A DNA stretch of 6,588 nucleotides from Clostridia bacterium (GTDB lineage Bacteria > Bacillota > Clostridia > HGM11514). The position numbers and the translations under genes were made by a program. The stretch is from NCBI GenBank assembly GCA_900757255.1, contig CAAENE010000328.1, forward strand, positions 1 through 6,588, given 5' to 3'. Each line of letters starts with the position of its first letter. The stretch's first letter is position 1. Shown here piece by piece: positions 1 through 5,899 of this stretch. A model generated the notes under the pieces. The model saw only the letters and a list, made by a program, of their open reading frames with translations. It did not search any database and was not told where the DNA came from.

Positions 1-1
1 A

Positions 2-430
2 CTTGCCGCTTTGCGCGGAGGAGAGGTACAAAAAGGCGATGCGCTCATTTTGCGGTACATGGGGTTAAAAGGCAGGTTTGGCACCACGGCATTTACCTTT
101 CAGGAGGAACTCAAGGGGAATGCAGAGCTATATCATTCCTGTGCCGTTATCACAGACGGGAGGTTTTCCGGCGGTACCTCGGGTTTGAGCGTGGGATATC
201 TATCGCCTGAGGCAGCTCTTTGCGGCCCGCTTGCCGCCGTCAGAGACGGTGATAAAATCGAGATCAATATTCCGAAACGTCACATTTCCCTATGCGTCCC
301 GCAGGAGGAAATCGAAAGCCGATTGAAGGAGGTACGCTGGGATTTCCCGAAAGATTTATATCCGCGTTATTTGAATCTGTTCGTAAAGAATGTAGGTTCC
401 ATGGCGAAAGGCGGGACTTGGGAAGAATGA
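2..430 (+). CDS. IlvD/Edd-family dehydratase, C-terminal part (5' truncated by window edge)
   Basis: The last 142 residues of a protein of the dihydroxy-acid / sugar-acid dehydratase family, whose members are usually about 550-600 residues and use an Fe-S cluster and Mg2+ to turn 2,3-dihydroxy acids into 2-oxo acids. The first complete codon is at base 2 and the frame is open to the window edge, so the true start lies outside. The family signature ITDGRFSGGTSG is at about 149-184, with the catalytic-type serine of GRFSG at 167-169, followed by SPEAA and the RDGDKIEINIP strand typical of the C-terminal barrel domain. The Fe-S cysteines are N-terminal and not visible. Two usually conserved stretches are altered: the GPKGGPGMPEM-type loop reads GLKGRFGTTAF (62-94), and GHVSPEA reads GYLSPEA (194-214). 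It is therefore probably not the housekeeping isoleucine/valine enzyme. The stop overlaps the next start (ATGA). Family is near certain; substrate is unknown. Confidence 0.9.
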   Translation, partial: LAALRGGEVQKGDALILRYMGLKGRFGTTAFTFQEELKGNAELYHSCAVITDGRFSGGTSGLSVGYLSPEAALCGPLAAVRDGDKIEINIPKRHISLCVPQEEIESRLKEVRWDFPKDLYPRYLNLFVKNVGSMAKGGTWEE

Positions 431-1947
431 AAACAGACGTTCTGATTATCGGCGGCGGGGTTGCGGGGCTTACAGCTGCTTTGGCCGTCCCGCCTGGGCT
501 TTCCGTCACACTGCTGCAAACCGGACGCGGCGCGTCGCCTTATATTCATGGTGTAAGTATTCCCGTATCCCAAGAGGATTCGGTTGGCCGTTTTGTGTCA
601 GATACGCTTGCGGCGGGATACGGGCTCAGCGATTTGCCTCTGGTAAAAAAAGTATGTGCGGCCAGCCTGGATCTCCCAAACTATTTTTCTGATATGGGTA
701 TCCAATACGATGCGCAAAACCTGTTGCGTGCCCTTGGCTCATCCTGCCCGCGCGTGGTCAGTATCGAGGCCGGCGCCATTGAAAAATTACGGCAAAAGCT
801 ATCCGCGCGGGACAATTTTTGCGAGCTTTCCGGCGTCCGCGCGTTAGAATTAAACGTATCGGATTGTGTTCATGGCGCGTTCTGCTATGACGTTACCGCC
901 CATCGGTCTCTTAATATTTCTGCACAAGCTGTCATTCTTGCAGGCGGCGGATTCAGCGGTATTTTTGGATTTTCCACAAATTCAGCTGATATTGGCGGTG
1001 ATATGCCCGCGATGGCGTACAAGGCAGGTGCATCACTTTGCGATATGGAATTCATACAATTTGAACCTTCGGCGGCGGTATACCCACTGGAACTCCGCGG
1101 CAAAAGCGTCATTACAACCATGCTTTTTGAGGGCGCGGTGTTGAAAAATGGATTTGGTGAAGAATTCGTGCAGGATTACGCGTCTGTGGATAAAGAAACC
1201 CTTTCACGGGTAATCGCACGCGAAATCAAATCCGGCCGCGGAACCGAAAACGGCGGCGTATACTACGACGCGGCGCCGCTGGGAAAGATGCGGCTTCATG
1301 AAGCATACGAATCATACCTGAAGCGGTACAAAGCCTACGGGATCGATATTGCACAGGAGGCGATGGAAATTGCTCCCGCGCCCCATACCACCCTTGGAGG
1401 TATTAAAATTTCTGAAACCTGTTCTGCCAGCCTGCCGGGACTTTTTGCCTGCGGTGAGGCGGCAGGCGGTTTACATGGTGCGGGTCGGTTGGGCGGAAAT
1501 GCAGGGCTTGCGGCGTTCGCACTGGGTAGAATCGCCGGGGAAAGTGCAGGAAAATACGTTCTTGGCACGTCATGCCCGATACGCGGCCGCAGTTCGGAAT
1601 CACTTGAATTTCAGACAGATGATTTCAGCGAAAAAAGGAAACAATTCGAAACAATTGCCTCCCGCAGTTTAGGGATCGAACGCGATGGCAGCTCTTTAAA
1701 AGAGGCGCTTTTTATTTTCAGTGAAACTCTGAGAGAACTTAGAAAATTCCGATCCTATGCCGGATTACGACTGTACAACGACGTATTAACAGCAAACCTT
1801 GCCGCAAAGGCGGCGTTTGAGCGGCGCGGCAGCGTAGGCTGCCACTTCCGTACAGATTATCCGGCCGGAGAAGATCCATATAAAATCGAAATCACGAGAG
1901 GTGAATGTGATGAAAAAAGTCATTGTTCTAAAAGACCGATATGTTGA
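427..1947 (+). CDS. FAD-dependent oxidoreductase, fumarate reductase / L-aspartate oxidase flavoprotein family
   Basis: A 506-residue soluble flavoprotein. The ATG at 427 is chosen because the dinucleotide-binding strand follows at once (MKTDVLIIGGGVAGL, GGGVAG at residues 9-14); the frame stays open upstream to 292 but that stretch lies inside the dehydratase gene and has no flavoprotein character. Family marks: an AGGG FAD contact near 172-175, MEFIQFEP at 207-214, PAPHTTLGGI at 317-326, and the C-terminal FAD motif GLFACGEAAGGLHGAGRLGG at 338-357. A helical C-terminal domain ends in CHFRTDYP (472-479), as in L-aspartate oxidase and succinate dehydrogenase flavoproteins. Likely substrate-side residues are H320, R261/R265 and R354. 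There is no signal peptide, haem or FMN-binding domain, and the AQGG segment carrying the covalent-FAD histidine context in SdhA/FrdA is not conserved (IHGVSIP, 40-46). The histidine usual in QFHP is glutamate (E213). It may oxidise or reduce a C=C or C-N bond of the pathway intermediate. NadB proper is unlikely in this context. Confidence 0.9.
   Translation: MKTDVLIIGGGVAGLTAALAVPPGLSVTLLQTGRGASPYIHGVSIPVSQEDSVGRFVSDTLAAGYGLSDLPLVKKVCAASLDLPNYFSDMGIQYDAQNLLRALGSSCPRVVSIEAGAIEKLRQKLSARDNFCELSGVRALELNVSDCVHGAFCYDVTAHRSLNISAQAVILAGGGFSGIFGFSTNSADIGGDMPAMAYKAGASLCDMEFIQFEPSAAVYPLELRGKSVITTMLFEGAVLKNGFGEEFVQDYASVDKETLSRVIAREIKSGRGTENGGVYYDAAPLGKMRLHEAYESYLKRYKAYGIDIAQEAMEIAPAPHTTLGGIKISETCSASLPGLFACGEAAGGLHGAGRLGGNAGLAAFALGRIAGESAGKYVLGTSCPIRGRSSESLEFQTDDFSEKRKQFETIASRSLGIERDGSSLKEALFIFSETLRELRKFRSYAGLRLYNDVLTANLAAKAAFERRGSVGCHFRTDYPAGEDPYKIEITRGECDEKSHCSKRPIC
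1897..1903 (+). promoter_or_regulatory. Shine-Dalgarno site fixing the fdrA-like start
   Basis: AGAGGTG lies six bases before the ATG at 1910. An in-frame GTG at 1901 overlaps this site and so cannot use it, which makes 1910 the better start. The site lies inside the end of the flavoprotein gene. Confidence 0.65.
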
Positions 1948-3436
1948 CTCGGTGACGCTGATGTCCGTCGGTGAAAAGGCGGGAAGCCTTCCTGGTGTGG
2001 AAATGGCGGACGCGCTTATGTGTTCGCCGTCCAATGCAAAGATGCTGACCGATATGGGATTTGACCTGCCGGAAGACATCAAATCTGAGGATTTGGTGAT
2101 CGTCGTTTCCGGAGAATCGGAGGAATCTGTTGGATCCGCCGGAAAGGCCGCAGTGGAGTTGATTGAGCGGGGCAATGCCGGCAGTCAGACCTATCGTTCA
2201 TTGGATGATATCAACCTGTGCGGGGGCGGCTTCCGCTTAGTGCAGATTTCCCTTCCGGGCGAATATGCGGCGGCTGAAGCGCGTCGGGCGCTTGAAATTG
2301 GGCTTGATGTTTTTATGTTCAGCGATAATGTATCTCTTGCTGAAGAGAGAGAACTCAAAGTACTGGCGCAGGAAAAAGGGCTGCTTTGTATGGGTCCTGA
2401 CTGCGGTGTCGGGCTGATAGATGGTGTAGCACTTGCGGCTGGAAGTATCGTCAGAAGCGGTGAAGTAGGAATTGTGGGCGCCTCGGGCAGCGGAGCGCAG
2501 GAAATCGCCTGTATCATTGAGAAACTTGGATACGGTGTGTCGGCGATTATCGGAACAGGCGGTCGCGACCTGTATCCCGAAATCGGCGGTATCACCATGA
2601 TGGGCGGCATTGAAAGGCTGTCTCATGATGACAAGACGAAGGTAATTCTGTTGGTCTCAAAGCTGGCGGACGAGAATGTGATGGACGAGGTTCTCAAAAA
2701 GGCAAAGACCGCCAATAAGCCTGTTGTGGCAGTTTTCTTGGGCGCGGGCAGAGAACTTTATGAAAAGAATGGCGTCATTGGCGCGGACAACTTAGAGGGC
2801 GCCGCACTGGCTGCGGTGAAACTGCTGGGCGGAAAGCCTGACAGCTTTGGGTTCAGCGATGATGAAATCAAAGACATTGCATCTGCCGAGTTGAAAAAGT
2901 ATACCCCGACGCAAAACTATTTCCGCGCTCTTTACAGCGGCGGTACCTTTGCGGAGGAATCTCTGATCTATTTTGCTGAACACAATAAAAATACGGTTTT
3001 CCATAGCAACCTGAAAACGAAATATGCAGAAAAATTATTGGATAGTGAAAAATTTATCGGACATAGTGTCGTTGATTTGGGCGCTCCGGAATTTACCAAG
3101 GACACGCCCCACCCTGTTTTTGATCCGGCGATCCGGCTAAAGGTCTTTGAAAGGGAACTTGCTGATGAGAGCGTTGCATGTATTGCGCTTGATTTCATCA
3201 CAGGCCCAGGCGTACACCCGAATCCGGCAGAAGACTTTGCACGGGTCTATGCCCGGAGCAAAAAAAATATAACGGTGATTGCCAATATCTGCGGTTCGGA
3301 GGGGGATCCTCAAAACATTCTGAACTTGGAAAACGTTTTGCGTGATTCCGGAATGATCGTAACGCAAAGCAATTACCAAAGCGCGAGACTGGCTGGCGCA
3401 ATAATTGCAGCGCTCGAGGGGAGGAAGCATTCATGA
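1910..3436 (+). CDS. fdrA: FdrA-family protein (AllF-like subunit of an oxamate-carbamoyltransferase-type complex)
   Basis: A 508-residue protein with the two-part succinyl-CoA-synthetase-like fold of FdrA. An N-terminal CoA-binding-type Rossmann region carries MFSDNVSL (136-143), KGLLCMGPDCG (156-166), GIVGASGSGAQE (187-198) and GTGGRDL (215-221). A C-terminal ligase-like domain carries LYSGGT (341-346), VVDLGAPEF (387-395), the family motif PHPVFDP (400-406) and GSEGDPQ (462-468). The family is often annotated as an acyl-CoA synthetase, but the GHAGA phosphohistidine segment of succinyl-CoA synthetase alpha is missing (residues 276-300), which argues against that chemistry. In E. coli, FdrA acts with YlbE and YlbF in oxalurate phosphorolysis to oxamate and carbamoyl phosphate. 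The same partners follow here. At 508 residues it is shorter than the roughly 555-residue E. coli protein, apparently lacking a C-terminal tail. It overlaps the flavoprotein gene by 38 bases and the next gene by 4. The family call is firm; the exact substrate is open. Confidence 0.92.
   Translation: MKKVIVLKDRYVDSVTLMSVGEKAGSLPGVEMADALMCSPSNAKMLTDMGFDLPEDIKSEDLVIVVSGESEESVGSAGKAAVELIERGNAGSQTYRSLDDINLCGGGFRLVQISLPGEYAAAEARRALEIGLDVFMFSDNVSLAEERELKVLAQEKGLLCMGPDCGVGLIDGVALAAGSIVRSGEVGIVGASGSGAQEIACIIEKLGYGVSAIIGTGGRDLYPEIGGITMMGGIERLSHDDKTKVILLVSKLADENVMDEVLKKAKTANKPVVAVFLGAGRELYEKNGVIGADNLEGAALAAVKLLGGKPDSFGFSDDEIKDIASAELKKYTPTQNYFRALYSGGTFAEESLIYFAEHNKNTVFHSNLKTKYAEKLLDSEKFIGHSVVDLGAPEFTKDTPHPVFDPAIRLKVFERELADESVACIALDFITGPGVHPNPAEDFARVYARSKKNITVIANICGSEGDPQNILNLENVLRDSGMIVTQSNYQSARLAGAIIAALEGRKHS
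3418..3424 (+). promoter_or_regulatory. Strong Shine-Dalgarno site for the DUF1116 gene
   Basis: GGGGAGG lies eight bases before the ATG at 3433, inside the end of the fdrA-like gene. It is the strongest ribosome-binding site in the window and suggests the DUF1116 protein is made in quantity beside FdrA, with re-initiation also possible at the ATGA overlap. Confidence 0.65.
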
Positions 3437-4827
3437 GTGGAAAGTTAGGTATTATCAATATCGGTTTACAAAATTTCTATGAGGCTCTTATTTCGCAGGA
3501 CGTCAACGCAGTTCAACTCGATTGGCGCCCGCCTGCTAAATACAGCAGCGGCCGTTCGCTGCCCGAAAAATTAAGAGCGAAGGTATTGGAGGCTACACGG
3601 AAAAGTGCGGAGAGTATTATAAAATCAAAACCATTCTGGGTCGATATTCTTCCTGCGATCGAATGTGTTGACGGGCTGACCGACCATATGATTATCCATT
3701 CCGGTCCGCCCATTGAGTATAATGATATGTGTGAGCTGCATAGGCGTGGTATGATAAGCGGCGTACTGATGGAAGGATGGGCGGACAATGAGCAGGACGC
3801 TGAGCAGCTGATCCTATCCGGAAAAATCAAAATCGAAAGCGCATTAGATCACAATACTGTCGGTGCGGGAACAGGAATTATTACCAAATCAATTGCCATG
3901 ATCGTGATCGAAGACAGAAATACAGGGATTCGCGCGGCTACATTCCCCGCAGAGGGCGTTCAATTTCAGGGCGGCTTCTGCGGCTGGGGCCTGTATAGTC
4001 CGGAAATTGCTGAGAATCTGCGCTATATGCGGGAAGAAATATTCCCTGTTATGAGAGAGTATATCCGTCAAAAAGGCGGTTTGGCATTAAAACCAATTTT
4101 AGCGGAAAGCTTTCAGATGGGCGACGAAAATCACACGCGGCAAACTGCGGCGGACTTGCTTTTTATCAAACAAGTGATTCCCGAACTTATGAAAATGGAC
4201 GCGGATAAACAGGATTTGCTGAGGGCGCTTCAATATATCACCGAAACGCCGCGTTTCTTCCACTGCTTTGGCCAGGGAGCAAGCCGGAGCGCTCTGCTCG
4301 GCGCGTCTAATATCCCTTATTCCGGTATGGTGACGGCTGTCTGCGGAAACGCCCTGGAATTCGGCATTAAGGTGTCGGGATTAGGGGACAGGTGGTTTAC
4401 CGCGCCCGCGCCCATGCTGGAGGGTAAATTCACTTCAGGGAAATTCAAAGAGGAAGACCGCCTCCCCTGGATCGGTGACAGCTGCGTGGTAGAATGTGCG
4501 GGAATGGGCGGAATTGCAGCGGCGGCAAGTCCTATCGTGTGCCGATTGCGTGGAATGAACTGCCGTGACGCGGTTGCTTTGACCCGCGAAATGGAGCAGA
4601 TTTGCGTTGCCAAAAACAACAATTTCCCTATTCCGAATTTAGACTTTGATTTTCTCCCCGTCGGGATCGACATATTCCGCGTACTGGAAACTGGGATCAC
4701 GCCGGAAATCCACGGTGGAATGTTCAATCGGGCGGGCGGCCTGATTGGAGCCGGAAGTGCCCGGGTTCCGATCGAATGTTTTGAAAAGGCTTATGACGCC
4801 TTTATTGAGGAATATGCCCATGAGTAA
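3433..4827 (+). CDS. ylbE: DUF1116 / YlbE-family protein (AllG-like subunit)
   Basis: A 464-residue protein of the DUF1116 family, close to the usual length (about 420-470). Visible family marks are the N-terminal segment GIINIGLQNF...VQLDWRPP (6-34), DHNTVGAGTGII (139-150), a polar cluster MGDENHTR (229-236), CGNALEFGIKVSGLGDRWF (304-322), GDSCVVECAGMGGIAAAASP (348-367), and a glycine-rich end HGGMFNRAGGLIGAG (427-441). No signal peptide or membrane segment is seen. In E. coli, YlbE (AllG) is one of three proteins needed for oxamate carbamoyltransferase activity; the conserved H140, E232, N233, H234 and D349 are candidates for substrate or metal binding, which is my inference from conservation of the motifs. 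The start ATG overlaps the fdrA-like stop (ATGA) and has a strong ribosome-binding site. The gene runs 8 bases into the kinase gene. Paralogues occur in clusters unrelated to allantoin, so the substrate is not fixed by the family. Confidence 0.93.
   Translation: MSGKLGIINIGLQNFYEALISQDVNAVQLDWRPPAKYSSGRSLPEKLRAKVLEATRKSAESIIKSKPFWVDILPAIECVDGLTDHMIIHSGPPIEYNDMCELHRRGMISGVLMEGWADNEQDAEQLILSGKIKIESALDHNTVGAGTGIITKSIAMIVIEDRNTGIRAATFPAEGVQFQGGFCGWGLYSPEIAENLRYMREEIFPVMREYIRQKGGLALKPILAESFQMGDENHTRQTAADLLFIKQVIPELMKMDADKQDLLRALQYITETPRFFHCFGQGASRSALLGASNIPYSGMVTAVCGNALEFGIKVSGLGDRWFTAPAPMLEGKFTSGKFKEEDRLPWIGDSCVVECAGMGGIAAAASPIVCRLRGMNCRDAVALTREMEQICVAKNNNFPIPNLDFDFLPVGIDIFRVLETGITPEIHGGMFNRAGGLIGAGSARVPIECFEKAYDAFIEEYAHE
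4807..4812 (+). promoter_or_regulatory. Shine-Dalgarno site fixing the kinase start
   Basis: GAGGAA lies seven bases before the ATG at 4820. An in-frame ATG at 4814 would be only one base away from this site and one farther upstream at 4745 lies deep in the DUF1116 gene, so 4820 is preferred. It also places the family's N-terminal nucleotide-binding strand directly at the start of the protein. Confidence 0.65.
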
Positions 4828-5899
4828 AATTGCTGTGTTCAATTTGGGTTCGACCAGTTTTAAGTATAAGATTTTTGACGCTGGAAACCACGTATACGCT
4901 TGTAGTATGGTGGAAAATATCAGCGGAATCGACGGGCATTTTGAAGCATTCAAGAAAGCAAATGTCGATTTCACCGATGTTTCCGCCGTGGGATACAAGG
5001 CGGTACATGGCGGAAATTTAAGCGGCGCGAGGCTGGTGGACGATTCGGTGATAGCGGTGATGGAACAATTCTCAAAATTCGCTCCAGCTCATAATCCAAT
5101 CTACATTTCATTTATAAGGAGTATGCAGAAAGAGTACCCACAACTGCCGCAAATCGCGTATTTTGAAACCTCCTTCCATGCTACCATTCCGGAGTACAGG
5201 CGGGCTTACGGCGTTCCGGCTGCCTGGCGGAAGGATTTGGGGATACGGCGCTATGGCTTCCATGGTTCAAGCCATGAATATATTTCATTGAAAATGAAGG
5301 AATATGAACCTGATAGGAAGCGGGTGATTTCCATACATCTGGGCGGTTCTTCCTCAGTTTGTGCAATTTCTGACGGTAAGAGCGTTGCGTGCAGTATGGG
5401 TGCAACGCCCCAGTCGGGTCTTTTCCAGAATAACAGGGTGGGCGATTTTGATGTTTTTTGCCTGCCCGCTCTGATGGAAAGGTTCGGACAGGATCAAGTT
5501 TTCAATATCCTTTCAAGGGAGAGCGGTTTATTGGGCTTAAGCGGCGTCAGCGGAGATATGCGCCAGATTTTAAAAGCCGCCAAGGACGGCAATGAACGCG
5601 CGGCATTCGCGTTGGACGCTTACATTGACAATATCATTGGATACATTGGAATGTTCGGGGCATATCTGGGCGGCGTGGACGCGATCGCTTTAACCGGCGG
5701 GATCGGGTTCAACAGCAAGGAAATACAGTCAAGGATATGCCGGCGCCTAAACATTGATCCGGCAGAAAGTATCGAGGACGGCGATGCGCGAATCAGCGAA
5801 GAGGATGCCATTCCGGTATACAAAATGAAGACGGATGAAGAATATATCGTAGCAAAGCATGTCAAAGAGTTCTTGGAGACAGGATATGAAACGGCTTGA
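4820..5899 (+). CDS. Acetate-kinase-family (ASKHA) acyl-phosphate kinase, short divergent form
   Basis: A 359-residue protein of the acetate/propionate kinase family, which moves phosphate between acyl phosphate and ADP. It is recognisably AckA-type rather than butyrate-kinase-type: FNLGSTSFK (7-15), GYKAVHGG (58-65), APAHNP (88-93), YFETSFH (114-120), RRYGFHGSSH (143-152), HLGGSSS (173-179), SMGATP (192-197), NRVGDFD (205-211), SGDMR (244-248), TGGIG (292-296) and the acidic KTDEE (337-341). Against the Methanosarcina enzyme, N7, H123, H180, R241 and E384 have counterparts (N8, H91, H148, R206, E340/E341), but R91 is K60, D148 is E116, pocket residue L122 is A90 and HLGNG is HLGGS. It is about 40 residues shorter than usual, mostly from the N-terminal lobe before K60. 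Lying between the DUF1116 and DUF2877 genes, it occupies the role carbamate kinase has in allantoin clusters. The family is firm; the phosphorylated substrate is unknown and could be an acyl or carbamoyl phosphate. Confidence 0.9.
   Translation: MSKIAVFNLGSTSFKYKIFDAGNHVYACSMVENISGIDGHFEAFKKANVDFTDVSAVGYKAVHGGNLSGARLVDDSVIAVMEQFSKFAPAHNPIYISFIRSMQKEYPQLPQIAYFETSFHATIPEYRRAYGVPAAWRKDLGIRRYGFHGSSHEYISLKMKEYEPDRKRVISIHLGGSSSVCAISDGKSVACSMGATPQSGLFQNNRVGDFDVFCLPALMERFGQDQVFNILSRESGLLGLSGVSGDMRQILKAAKDGNERAAFALDAYIDNIIGYIGMFGAYLGGVDAIALTGGIGFNSKEIQSRICRRLNIDPAESIEDGDARISEEDAIPVYKMKTDEEYIVAKHVKEFLETGYETA
5875..5878 (+). promoter_or_regulatory. Shine-Dalgarno site for the DUF2877 gene
   Basis: GGAG lies seven bases before the ATG at 5886, inside the last codons of the kinase gene, and supports that start for the downstream partial gene. 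Confidence 0.5.

Noticed and set aside
326..333. Near-perfect Shine-Dalgarno AAGGAGGT
   Set aside because: No suitable start codon follows at the right distance; it encodes part of the dehydratase C-terminus. A similar site near 301-308 is likewise internal.
292..426. Upstream extension of the flavoprotein to an ATG at 292
   Set aside because: The added 45 residues lie wholly within the dehydratase gene, carry no family features, and the dinucleotide-binding strand begins right after the ATG at 427.
2..430. Housekeeping ilvD (dihydroxy-acid dehydratase) assignment
   Set aside because: No other branched-chain biosynthesis gene is nearby and two core motifs are altered, so a gene symbol of ilvD would overstate function.
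2191..2626. Long open frames on the minus strand opposite the fdrA-like gene
   Set aside because: They are antisense shadows of a clearly conserved + strand protein; composition is serine/proline/arginine-rich and shows no recognisable domain.
4317..4727. 136-codon minus-strand open frame opposite the DUF1116 gene
   Set aside because: Opposite conserved coding sequence, no family motif and no supporting ribosome-binding site.
4745..4819. Longer kinase start at 4745, or ATG at 4814
   Set aside because: 4745 lies deep in the DUF1116 gene and would add residues before the conserved N-terminal strand; 4814 is too close to the ribosome-binding site.
4820..5899. Calling the kinase ackA or a butyrate kinase
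   Set aside because: Motifs are AckA-type, not butyrate-kinase-type, but key acyl-site residues differ and no phosphotransacetylase gene is adjacent, so ordinary acetate kinase is not supported.
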